Shown piece by piece: positions 48,623 through 61,600 of a stretch of 64,000 nucleotides of DNA; the first letter of the stretch is position 1, and each line of letters opens with the position of its first letter. Under the pieces are notes generated by a model. It was given only the letters and a program-made list of their open reading frames with translations, was not told where the DNA came from and made no database searches. The translations under genes were made by a program, and so were the position numbers. The DNA is from Eopsaltria australis (Eukaryota; Chordata; Aves; Passeriformes; Petroicidae), in contig JAVTVJ010000793.1 in NCBI GenBank assembly GCA_034509425.1, forward strand, positions 558,001-622,000. Reading direction: 5' to 3'.

Positions 48623-51600
48623 ATAATGCAGCTTCATGAATATGCATTACACTAAAATCTATCTTTTTTTTCCCCAAAAGAGAGTAACGTGTCATTCAGC
48701 TCACAACATGAAGCTGCCTGGGAGACAAACCAGGACTGCACTTGTCTTCAAAACCTTCAGCTTGGCTGCTGCAAAAAGGGTTGGGGGAAGAGGGGAGACA
48801 CAGAACATGGTGGCTTGGGGCCGCAGGGCTCTGTTCTGTACCCTCTTCAGACAGCACTTCAGACATATTTGGCAAAAATTTTAAGGCAGACATTCCCAAA
48901 ATGAGCTGCTCAGTTCCTGCAGACCTGCCTGCAGAGATCAGCCTTCATCACTCAAGCACCTGGGGACCAGCCCTTCAGTCAGCCAGAGGCAGCAGCACCA
49001 GCGACCTTCCACAGAAGGATGCAGAAGGGGGAGCCACTGCTCAGGGTCCAGACAGCTGAAACTGGGGGCCTTGACCTGGCCACCACCGGAAAATTGTGGG
49101 TGGTGTGGGTCACAAAAAAAAAAATCCCAAACCACACACATATAGCTATCCAGGTCACACCCCATTGTGTCAAGGAACAAAAGGCAGTAATTGCTTCTGC
49201 TGAGTATCTGTGGGAGTTGCACTTTGTCCTTCCCACTTACCCTAACACCTCTTCCGCTAACATAGAGCCACCCTACTCACTTCTGTCTGTCACTGTGAAA
49301 CCTCTCATTGTGAAACCTAAAATTACCAAGCTTCGTTAAATTAATTTGTCTGTAAATTGAGAATTTTAACTCCCAAACAGGAAGATAAAACTCGTTTTTC
49401 CTCAGGACACCTGTGTGGGAGAAAATAGAAGTGAGACACTGATTATGCCACCAGAAGAGCTGCACAAAAAACCTTGCACAAAGACTTTGCCTGCAGAGAG
49501 GATCTCCAGCAGCATGCATGGACTAGAGGAGCCACCAGCTCAAGCCATGGCAGATATCCTGTGAAAGGATTAGCATGTCGTGATAAAAGCCTACTGTTGA
49601 CATGAACTCCTCCCTTCCTGATCACCCACTGGGTTGTCCTTTCTCCCCTGCTGTGTTCCCATCCCAATCCTAGAGGAGCCCAGCCAAGCCTGAAGCCCAT
49701 TAGATCACAGGCAGACACCAAAGGGAGCAACCCCATTCACTTCTGCCACAGCCTTTATGTCATTTGATCACTCATGCAGTTTATCAGCTCACTGCTGAGC
49801 AACTAATTTTTGTGTTTGTTTTCTGGCAAGGTCAGTCTAATCAGAGCAGACAGGGATGCAGTCTCACTCAGGGCAGCACAGACTACTGGATCTTTGACTA
49901 CTCCCACACAGAGAATGTTTGTGGTGGTGGGCAGAGGAGGAAAGCATCCTTTTACAGCAGCCACCTGCACTTAAACGAGGTTACAGAGCTTCAAAGCTTC
50001 ACCCTAAAGACATTGTTTATGAAGCTGCCACAAGGCACATTTCAGAAACTGGATGCCAGAGCTTCAGACCCTACTCTGAGGGATGGGGAAGAGTTTGTCA
50101 CAGCTTGGCATTGACAAAAGGCTTTTTTTCTGCTTCCTTGCTCTGAATTTTGTCTACTAGTAAGGGTAGAGTTGAGGGTGAAGACAGGAAGTTGAGCACC
50201 ACCAGCCTAGCAAGAGTCTCTGCATACAAGAAGATTCAGGCAGCTCAGAACTGGATGGGCTTCCAACAGGTAAGAAAACAGAGACATGAGGGTGACAAAT
50301 GGGGGAGAAGGACAGGACACAACTAACACAGGGTAAGATGAGGCTGTCACTGCATTTATCTCCTCTTCCACTGTTCAAATGGAAACTGAAAGAAGTCCAG
50401 CTTGACACAACACTCAGAATAATGCTGGTCTTTATAACCTATTTTAAAATAAGTATGTAAAGTCAGAAGTACATATACTGGCAGGAGCATCTTATGCAGA
50501 CTAATAAGTTTATTAAGAAGGTAATCACTGACTGTTTAGAAAAAGTGTGAGCCCTGCCAGCCCTGAAGAATTTTAATTCTATCTCTTCAAGTTAAAAAAG
50601 GACAAGTTATTGAGACCTCTTTGATGCTACGTTTTTCATTATCTCAGCTGCATGTTTGCTATCTTCAGAGGGTAACTACAGATAAACCAGAGAATGAAGG
50701 TACTGCTAAGAGAAAAAGACACTGTAGAAATGAGCTGAAATCCAAGCTTAAAAAAAGATTCTTTGAGAACAGCCTTCCAAGGTCTACACAGAATGGCTTG
50801 GACCTAGCAGGTATTTCTTTGAGAGGACTCTCAGAATCAAGTACCTCACCAGCTCAGGGTGTCTGATCATAGCTCACTCAGCAACATATGAAAGCAGAGC
50901 AAAGGTACATAGCATTGTCTAGTTTAGAAGAATGTCTCTGCGTTCCTTTTTGCTTGTTGTGTCTATAAACAAAGATGCACCCATGTGAAGCAGGACACAG
51001 CTCGCAGGCAGCGACCGCAGCCTGACTGCTCTCTGCTGTGCATGTCCACCCACGAGCACAGCTGAGAGCACACAGCCCAGCGCTGAGGGGAAGCCTGCCC
51101 CAGCCTCACCAACCTCTGCACCTCACACATCTGAGTAACACTTCCCCTGAGCCACAGTGCCAAACCTCCTGTGCATTACCACTGCACCTATGGCAAGGCC
51201 ACACAGAAGGAATTATTCAAGCTAACAGGCAAAAGACCACAGACCTACACCTGCTGTGTTACATATGCAGTGACAAAATGAACCCTCCTACCTTTGTGAC
51301 CCTAAGCAACCACAGGGCCAGGTTCATACTTCCCAAATCATTCACCTATCAGGGTACCTCACTGAGAACAAGACAAAGGGCCAGCGAGATGGTCTATTTT
51401 GAGGGTCTTCCCTCAATTTAGGGAGACAATTCAGTAGAAGCCGACACTAGAACTTTGTGAGTAACCAGTTAACATGAAGCCACCCGGATGCAAGTGTTCA
51501 GTGAAAGATTCCCAAAATGCAGTAATTTTATATACAACACTGTGTAAGTTGTTTCTGCAAGTTTTAAGAATCCTACTGCTGATCTGAGAATTCATTAACC

Positions 51601-53542
51601 TTCTGAAACATGGATGTCACAAAAAAATCAAGTGTTTCAGTTATGCTGACTACAAAAATCAGAAGACAGGTATGGCTGAGGAAAACCAAACACCACTAGC
51701 TCTCCAACTGCATTTTTAACTTCTCCCCTTGTGGTTAAATACAACATTGCTGTTCCATGAAGAACAACAAATTCATAGCTAGCACATGCCAATTACAACT
51801 ACCACTATAACTCAGAATCTTTGATTTCCTTCCTATATACTGGCCCTGAGCTTACAAAAATGTGTATAATCCCCAAGTAACAGACATTCCCACACAAGAA
51901 TCAGAGCTGCTGCTCATTCTATTCCTTGTCCCTGTCTCCCAGCAAAAACTTGAAAATGCTTCTGAAGTTGGTGCCACAAGTACACGAGAGGGAAGGGGGA
52001 AAAAAAAGTTAAAACACACCATGGATTACACAAGTTTGCAGTGTTATAATTACTCATCATGTCAATCTCTAAATGAAGGGGCATAACATATCGTGTAAAA
52101 CCTTGCATAAATAATGCATAAAAGGACAGGCACAACACACAAAGATAGGATTTAATGAAGGAGTAACAAAACACAGAAAGATCAAGTTTTATACAGTTAG
52201 TCTGGCTTCAGGCATCAGCTTAATTTCTGGCACTGTCTGTACTACACAGCCACTCATAAAAGCCATGTAAACTATTCCTTGAAATCTTACCACAGAGTAA
52301 AAAAGTCAAGGTCAAATTCCCACCAGCCTGACAGCAGCTCTGCAGGAAAGCAGCACTCTGGAAAAGAGCCTCCTTCATTCCACCCACACAGCTTGTCAAA
52401 AGAAGAGAGAGTATTTTACTCCACGTAGAAGAGTTAGGAAATAGCAGAGGAAGTTGTGGGACACAGCAAAGCACCGAACTTGGTCCCTAGTTATCAGAGA
52501 TCCCTCCTGCAACCCTTCATGTAAGTCCAACTGCACTGCTGTTACATTTGCTGCAAAAAGAAAGAAATCACTGTACCCGACATACGGGTTTGATATCTGA
52601 ACTGCAATTACTCGTTTAAATAATTAACCTAGTGAATGGCAGGCTCCAGATTGAAAGGCCCTGCTGTTCAAGGTAATCTTCCTTACAGGAGCAAACCTCT
52701 ATTCTCTCACATTTCAAACTGCATTATTCCCACAGTAGCCAGAATATCTGCTCTTTGTCCCCATGCTTACAACTGAAATCCTAAATTAAAAAAAAAAAAA
52801 AACCAAAACAAACCCCCAGCAAGTATAGGCATACCAGGGAGCAGAGGGTACAGTCCTGTGAGAAACTAGATCCCTAAGGAATAGAACCACAATCCTACAA
52901 GTTAACTTTTTTGTTCAGTAAACTGCTTGGGTGTTCTGCCATAACTGCAGCTGTTTCATTTCACATGTTGGTTTTAACATGCTTTGGACAGTTAAACTCA
53001 GTAGAAATCTTTGCTAGTAAATCTGATTCTTCCAAGAAGCAGCAGCTGTTGTCTGGGTATCTCTTCCAAGCTTTCTCCTAACAACCTCTGCCTGTGGTAT
53101 CAACTACTGTTAAAAAAGCCAATTCAGGTGACGATACCACTAACTGCTCTAAGTAGAGGATTGAAGATGGACACTAGTCCAGCCCAGGAAAAGGCTGCCA
53201 TACATGCTTAGCAGTAGTGAGAGTTAAGCAGGCAACTGATGGGGAATTATGAAGGTGGGGCTGAGCAAAGTACATCCCCTCACCCCACCAACACTTACAG
53301 ATGTGCACCACAGCCTAAGAGCAAGTAGAATAACCTCAGAAAGAAAGATGGAGAAGGGAGGGAGGGAAAGGGAAAAAAAATACATTACTCAAGTTTCCCA
53401 TGCATTCTTGTATTTTCTTCCAAATTTTATTAGTTGACAAAACCTATTTCATTCTGCAAACAAAACCAAAACAACTCATCACTCAAGACACTCATCACTG
53501 CTGGAAACAATCTCCCGCCAGCAACCGTAACCCACTCATCTT

Positions 53543-53556
53543 CACACACACACACA
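53543..53556. repeat. (CA)7 dinucleotide repeat
   Basis: Seven perfect CA units in the 5' intronic region. Confidence 0.93.
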
Positions 53557-56500
53557 GAGCAGCTCAGCTCCCCACCTTCAGCAGCCTGGCACACGCACAC
53601 GGCTGACACAGCAACAGGGACAAAAGATGGAGATGCACGGCCACATCCTATAAGCAATTTTGAGGCTTTCTTAAAACATGAATAAAGTCAAGGAAAACTA
53701 AAGAAAAAAATTCCATCATTTCAAGGAAATACAGAAATTATGCTTTACATAAGTCTGTAAGGAAGATACAAAGCCTTTTCCTAACAATAAACCAAACAGT
53801 TGAGGTTATTACCTTAAGCTTGCCCAGTTCATACTAATTTGGTCATATTTGTAAAAAATTAACATTTTAATGGTGCTTCTTATATTTTATTGCCTCATAA
53901 CTGCAGATGACAAAAAGTTATGCACAGAAGTTAACCACATTTCTGAAGCTACCTTAAACAATTGGAACAAGATTATCTTAGATCAAGTCTTTAAATAAAG
54001 CAGGGTATGTCAACAAACTCAGCTCCACTTCTCTGCAAAGGGGGAACCTGCTATTGGCAGCAGTTTACCACAGTAAACTCATATGCTAAGTGGCATTTCT
54101 CCCAAGAGAAGCCAGCTCCTCTCTTGAAACAGCCATAGTAGCAAGTTTTCCACCAGGTTTCAACATGAGATGTACTGAACACATGGAAAACGAAAAAAAA
54201 TCTCTGCCAGATTGATCCTTTTGATCCCAGACATGGGGTAACACATGAATACAATGGTGTCTGCACTTCATGGCTCAGCTTTTTGGTTTATTAACGAAGC
54301 CTGTAAAAGCATTCTACATTACCATACTTTTTGTATGCTCTATTAAAAAAAAAAACTACTTTCTTGTCGCAAAATGTCACAGATACAACGCAAAGCCTGT
54401 CAGGCTGCTAAGATAATCCAAACCCAATGAAAGCAAATAGCAACCTGGCACACGGCTGATGAGCCTTCAGACTCAAAATAGATTTAAATTAACACAAAGA
54501 TAGCAGGAGAGAGTTTAGTAACAAAGTGAAGAAACCAGGGGAGAAGAAATAAGATTATATCAGTCATCATTTCAATCAGACCAAACAAGTTAAAAGCCAG
54601 CCAGAGGATGGCATTTACGTCCGCCTCTAAGGCTGGGATGAGGGCCAGAATTACACTCCTTGATCTGACTTATTTATGCCATGCTGACACTTCAGTTGGC
54701 AATGATAAAGGTCCAAAGGTCAAAGTACTGAGGCAGAGAGCCATGTACACACAGCGTATCTTTCCAAGCAGTAATGGCTGGGGAAACAGGGAGCAGGGAG
54801 CCATAGTCCTTGCACCCACCCACCTGCCACCATAAAAACACTTCAGCTGTGCCCATTTCAAAGCTTCCTCAGTCCACAAAGGAGATTTCTGGAGAGATCC
54901 CACCTTTCTTCATCCAACCACTCCTACAAAATGGTGTGTTTTTCCAAGCCAAAGCAAGAGAGAAGCCAGTGATGCCTCATGTTAAAACTGAGAGGCCACG
55001 TCACCAGCTGAAGTCCAGAGACCACCCACAGACCCCCAAAAGACCTCATGAAAACTCCCTAAAGAATGTGGGGATGGAGTATAAATGAAGGCAGAGAGCA
55101 ACATTTTTGGCACTTCTGTCAGCTTCTTAACTGGGATTTCTTCCAGCTCTAACTTCTTACCAATTACTTAAATAATAGTCACATATCTAAATCTTGGCAT
55201 TTTAAAACCTAAACCACAGATTTCACTTTGCAAGAAGGATCACAAAAGTTGAATTACAACTCAGGCTCAAATTCTAGATTAAGGATATCAAGCCCTTTGT
55301 TTATACTACACAAATATCTTAACAGATACAGTCTCTCAAAGTCATGAAAACTTTGAATTCTGAGACTTTTTGCATTAATGTCAGAAGTATACTCAAGATT
55401 GCAGAATATGATGGAACCACCAGTTAGCACTGAACTCCCACTAACCTCTGATTTGCTTACATGATTGGCATAAAAGTTTAAAAAAAAAAAAAAGAAAAAC
55501 TTTACACCACATTATTCTTGAATATTTTAGGGGTCTCTACAGCAAAATATGCTCAAAAGCAAATTACAAAACATCAAATTTGGTGAAGGGAAAAAAAGGA
55601 AAAGAAAGACGCTGTCTTTGGATTTCTTTTTTTGTGGACATCTGGAACCTCCATCCAGCTGCAGGATCTAGGCAGATGGACTAAACTTGAGTAGGGACTT
55701 GCATGGCTGGAAATGGGAGCCTACTCTAAACAACACCTAAGTCTTGGAAGATGAGTTGACAAGTAACAGGGGCTGGCTTTCTTTAGGGTGAAAAGCAAAG
55801 CTGTAAGTACACAATGAAGGGATGGTTCATCTCCTCCTGATACTCCTGCCAAACCATTCTATTTATTGGATAGCACAAAAGCTTCAGAAACTAAACTGCA
55901 GTTTTAATCAGGGACTGTTCTAGGTTTTAATTGCCATGCACAACTTTGATGCCCCACAGCATACCAGGCACATCAGGCTTTTCAAAAGATGTACTGCAAC
56001 AAGCAAAACAAAAACCACTCCCTACTGAAATCCCTCCTTCAGAAGAGGCAGGCACACAATCCAGAGACATGAAAGCAAGTTTTTCCGAATTAGAAGACTG
56101 TTTTCTCGTAAGGGCGAAGGTTTCTGAGTGCCCAGGAATCACAACTGACATTGGGATCAAAAAGCTGGGTCTGATTTGTATTTAACCAGCACTAAGAACT
56201 TTGACCAAGAGCTCACATATGTACAGAAAAAAGTCTTTGGATTTGTATACAGTTAGGCTACAGAAGAAGTCAGACCACTTCATATTGGCTTTCTTACACA
56301 AGGGTGCATGCTGGACCCTATAATCAGATTGCTAGTTATGACTGCGTTTTATAAAACAACTTTTACTTTAAAAGTTGAATCTACTAGTTAGTCCTTATTT
56401 AAAAAGAAAAAGAAGCTATTCCAATCATCAGCTTGTAAGGAAGAAAACCTGCATGCTTGTAGTTAATCTGCCTCAAGAGCTGGTGCCTGGTGCTTCTTCC

Positions 56501-59500
56501 GTGGCTCAGAAACATCAGCAATGCATCTGTTTCCTAAACGCATTTTCTCATCTCCCATTTCAGAAAATGAGCAATCTGTGGTCGTCCAGTCATCTTCAAG
56601 GTCTAACCCCTTCATAGTGTTTCCAGTAAGTGTACATGTCTTTAACCGACTTTTCTTTTAACTCAACAAGAACGCAGTATTAACTCATAGCAACTAAACC
56701 ACTGATTTAAAAAGTTCTAGAAAACATCACTCTGTGTAACTACAAACACTTGGTTCTGCTGGAGCTTTTGAAATGAGAAGAGGAAGTGAAAAAAAGCAAG
56801 GAAACAGACATTGTTTATTGTGTCAGTCTGTGTAATGTTTTCAAAACTTATCTAACACAATTGTTCAACAGTTAAATATGCACACGAAATTTTTTGTTCA
56901 ATTAATGAGATCTGCTATACTTCCATATTAGCTCTCAGATGTCATTATGAACTTTTAGCCAGCTGAGAATAAAGCCTCCTTCAGGGTAAAACAAACAGCT
57001 GTAGTTTGCTTCAGACAATAAGGAATACAAATTTCATGGAAGGATTTTCCATTATTTAACTGTCACCAACAACAGACTAATGAGTCACAGACAACAGCTT
57101 AATACTTAGAGCTTATTTCTAAAGAAAAAAATATTTAGGTGGTTTTGAAGTATTAACAACAAAACACAGAATGAGTTTTGAATAGACCTCTGTAGTGTCT
57201 CAAACCAGGTTAGATGTATGCATCCAAGCAAAACTCTAAGTGAACATTGGACACGGCCAGGCTTGCACTGCACCAGGAAAACCAGACTGAAAATGTCAGC
57301 CATTGTTTGTACTCAAAAAGCAGATACTGTCCCTGCTCTCCTGTAATAGAGCACTGCAAGGGCCAGAGAGCTTCACCAGGCAAATTCAAACTGCTAAACA
57401 AAGTAAGCCACACATTCCTTCTGCAAAATATTCCAAGAAACGGTATTTGTGCTTCATTTATTTTCAAGAGGTATAAGTGATCCAGTGTTAGAGGGAATCT
57501 TTGTTGGCAGAGCCCCCAAACTGGGGAAAGATTGCTACTGGAAGAATCAGGAAAGAAGCAGAAGTAGCTTTACAAAAAGTATATTTGCCATTAAAACATT
57601 CCCTAATATAGTTTTTTTCTGGGGAAGTCAGAACTATTCCACTTTGGCCAGTTATTCCCATGACTGAAAGTAAAAAGAGCTGTTGAATGTATGTACAATC
57701 ATCAGTCCCATAAGCAACTCTACCAGGGAGGGAAGGCAAAGTTTTTTTAAATAGGCCAAGACCCTTCTTAAGTATCAAAAGCTTTAGTATTCAGAACATT
57801 TCTTCCAAATAGGAAAGGGTTTGCTCCAGATAATCTGGAAGAGAACAGTGTTTTCATTTCTGCAATGTTTTAAAAACCCTTGACATTAGTTTTATTTACT
57901 GCAGGTTTCCAGGAAGCTCTTACATCTGAAGAAAATCTTGCAAGCACAGCACCTTGTAGCAGCTGGCAGTTCTCTTAAAGGATCAACGTGTCCAACCACA
58001 CTGCTCATGGCTTGTTGGGAAGGGCATTCTTCATTGCATGACCACAGGTGATCCCACTGATCAGGGTTTTACACAAAACAAAGTCACACTACGTTTTTGT
58101 ACACAAAGTGATCTCAGACACTTGGAGGCACCTTTTGGGTTACTTTGTAGATTAGCTTTTAAAGGAGCATGAGACACTGGATAAAAGCACTGCAGAAGTG
58201 CAAAGAATTATAAACTTAATCTAACTGTAATAACATCTGCAAGTGATTTAATGCTTTGAAAAGTCAGACTACATAAAGAACATATTCAGACAGATTGCCC
58301 TTTTTCCTACTCCTTCCAATGACATGATCCTAGCAGGGTGATGCACGACTTAGTAGACTACAGAGCTGGTTTTTTACTGTTATCTGATGATCAGTCACAT
58401 CAGTCCAAAGACACTCTAGTGTAAGTCCCATGAGGATGCTCTGGATGTTTTGCTACTCCCAAGTTCCACACTTCACAGCTGTCTTCGCTCCACACAAACA
58501 GCATGGCAGCTGCTGGGAATCAAACACCTCAGCTGAGGACAGCAAGGTAACATGCAGGCAACACCTTCAGCATTACTCCCTGTCTCACAAGGGAAAAGGT
58601 GAGCAAGAGAGAAAATGAAGAAAGCCCCTAACACACAAATTAATTCAGAGATAGGATCGTGAATTTCAGATCATCTTGCACTTGATTTGAATCAGGTAAA
58701 GGTCGTGTTTGTCAGGGGTCATGTAACTGCAAGGAATATCACATCAAAGGTACACAGCATTTCATCTCTGAGTGCTTAAAATGTTATTTCTTTTCCTGTT
58801 CCAACATGGTACCTCGTTGCAATAGTTATGCATTTCACAAAACACTCAAGAGCCCAAGCTATTGTTCCCTGCACTCCCAGGATGGAGTTATAGATATTTT
58901 CAGACTGGTCTCTGCTGTTAATATCTCTAAGGCTCAAACTGAACATCCCATTCTCTCCAGACAAAGCAGAAAGTATAAACTCACCCATCTTCTGGGTTAT
59001 CCCTGGAACAGAATCTGATACTGGTAATGGTCCCACTACTACAGAAGTGTCTAGGGAAGCAGCTTTACCCAAAGCACACAACCATACAGTTCCCTGGATT
59101 CTGATGTGCAGCAAATTACAGTAAATTACAGGGTTTAGACACCTTCATCAGTCCTAACACAACTAGGGTTCCTGAAGCTGTACAGCTACAGTCATCACCT
59201 GGTTCTAAAAAACAACATGGAAAAAAGATATCCTCATCCAGCTTGTAACACAGCAGCACGGATAATGCAAGGTGAAGTCCAAAAAACCTACATTTTAAGA
59301 GATCCTTCTCCAGACACCTCATGCGTCCCCACCCCTATGGCTGTGACACTGCTGAAAAACTGCTGACAGTTAGAAATCCACACACCTCTCCATAGCCCTG
59401 TGACATTTCCCCACGAATTACAACACGCTTTTAACCTTGAGAAGTGCAGCAAGGTATTTTAAAGCACAGTTATTGTGCACACCTGGGAATGCAGAGAAGA

Positions 59501-61084
59501 GATCCAGAGAGAAAGAAAGAAAAACATGCAAACCATTTTCCAAATGTAGTAGGAATGCTGAGCCTCCGGTAGAAAAATACATAGTGAGAGGCAGAAGGAC
59601 TTTTTTCTAAACGTACCTCTTAAGCTAAAATTCTCTTAAGAAGTCCTCTTTTTCATACGTATTTCTAACTTAAGAAATCACTTTTCAAAATTTAAGCTAA
59701 TGATAAATTTTAGTTTATGAATTAAACCCTGCCTTGAGAGCATCCAAAGATGCCTGTGTATCCTTCACTGAAAAGTCTGGTGCTAATTTTCAACCTCTGA
59801 TAACTGGTCAGTTTCCAAACCAGTGAATTTTATGTGTTCTGTATGTAAGTAATCCTGATACCTGAAATGAATATTGAAGGAACAAGTGGCTTTTACAACA
59901 TGGTAAAATGCCAAGCATTAGTAATGCTAGATACTAATACAAACTGCTGATAGTCCTGTCCAGAGGTCTGATAAGACAGTTTTAGCAGCTGGAGACTAAT
60001 TGCACTCAGGCACTAACTGCATGCATGAGGCCAGCATGCAGTGTATGGTTTTGTTCTTTCTAATTAAGGTAAGTACAGACCTCTCACGTTGTGAAGTTAC
60101 TTTTGAGGGGATACTAAGAAAATCTGAAAGGTGCCTATTAACCATTATATTCGGACATAGAGAAGGCAAGCAACTGTCAACTGCTTTTTCCACATGATTT
60201 GCTATTCTTTAAGAGCCTTCCAAAAAATCCAACCTTAACCAACTACACATACCTACATTAACAGAAGGGACACTTAATGGTAAAGAAATGAGTGTCCCCT
60301 CTCAAGGAACTTCCTGCAAAACCCAAGGATAAAGTGATATTTTGTGCTTTACACCTTCTTCTTGCTCTTCTCTCTCCCTCCAGTCCATGACCAGTGTTAG
60401 CAGCATTACACTAACATCTTTATTCTCCACCTAGAAGCGTTCACCTAAAAATAGAAACTCTGTTGACCTAAAAATAAAACCCCTGTTTACAAATTCTGTA
60501 TTTAACATCAGGTACAGAATTACCCATTTACGCACACAGCATCCACACTTCCCTGGGTTTAGTCTACAGACAGCTGCTCACCTCCAGGCTCGTCTCTGGG
60601 GAAATGCAGAAATGCAGAAGGTGCCCAGGGGCCAGGCAGGTCAGCCCCAACAGTGTGCAAGGGTGGCTGCTGGAGAACCAAACCAGCCCACAGCAGGAAT
60701 GTGCCCTCACAAATGTAAGCACACATTCATTATAAGCTGCAATGAGCTCTGTTTCAGACAGGAGTCTGTATCAACACACCCCAAAAACACATGTCCCCAT
60801 GTGACTCAGCATCCAATGCTTACGCTTATTAGGCATGTGTAGCCAGCAAACCTAGTCATAAATCCTTTAATCACAGGTCAAAAGAGTTGTCAAAGCCTGC
60901 ACTGATGGGATCAGGAAAATGCTGAAGTGTTTCAAACAAGGAACATCAGCTCCTATGGAAGGGCAAAAGTACTCAGAAGCTGCATCAACGATTCCCAGCA
61001 TCAAAGTGACCTCTTGGACCTGCATCTGAAAAATACATATGCACAATTTACTTCAGAAGTTTCTTATTTTTAAAGCATACTGGG

Positions 61085-61600
61085 AAATATGAGGCCACAA
61101 CTGGAGTATTGTGCCCAGTTCTGAGGGCTCCAGAACAAGAGATATATGGACATACTGGAGAGAGTCCAGCAAAGGGAATGGAGCATCTCTCCTGTGAGAA
61201 GAGGCTGGGAGAGCTGGGACTGTTCAGCTTGGAGAAGAAAAAGCTCAAGGGGAGGGTTTTACAAATGCTTATAAAAAGCTGAAGGGAGGGTATAGAGAGG
61301 ACAGAGCCAGGCTCTGCTCAGTGGTGCCCAGTGACAGAAGCAGAGGCAACAGGCACAGACTGAAACACAGGAAGTTCTCTCTGAACATGAGGAAATACTT
61401 TTTTTTTACTGTGAGGGTGACTAAGAATTTGTACAAGCTGCCCAGGAAGGCTGTGGAGTCCCCATCCCTGGAGATACTCAAAAGCCATCTGGACTTGTCC
61501 CTGAGCAACCTGCTTTAGGTGGCTCTGCTTGAGCCAAGGGTTGGATCAGGTATCTCCAGAGGTCCCTCATAACCTCAATCATTCCATAATTCTGCGAAAT
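61085..61600 (+). mobile_element. CR1 LINE, ~515-bp 3' fragment
   Basis: Plus-strand CR1 3' region: ggccacaactggagtattgt, gcccagttctgagggctcca, agaggctgggagagctggga, ctgttcagcttggagaagaa, ctgcccaggaaggctgtgga, gtccccatccctggagatac, and a terminal ataacctcaatcattc tail. It is the longest CR1 in the window and reaches the 3' end. No intact ORF remains. It lies antisense to GRAMD4. Confidence 0.95.

Noticed and set aside
48296..49339. Cluster of overlapping ORFs of 60-119 codons on both strands
   Set aside because: No domain or conserved phrase; overlapping frames on both strands; no acceptor or donor that would fit the GRAMD4 phase required upstream of exon 1.
56782..56791. GGAAGTGAAA, a match to the ETS-IRF composite element
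   Set aside because: Attractive because GRAMD4 is linked to innate signalling, but with eight fixed bases about two such matches are expected by chance on both strands of 64 kb.
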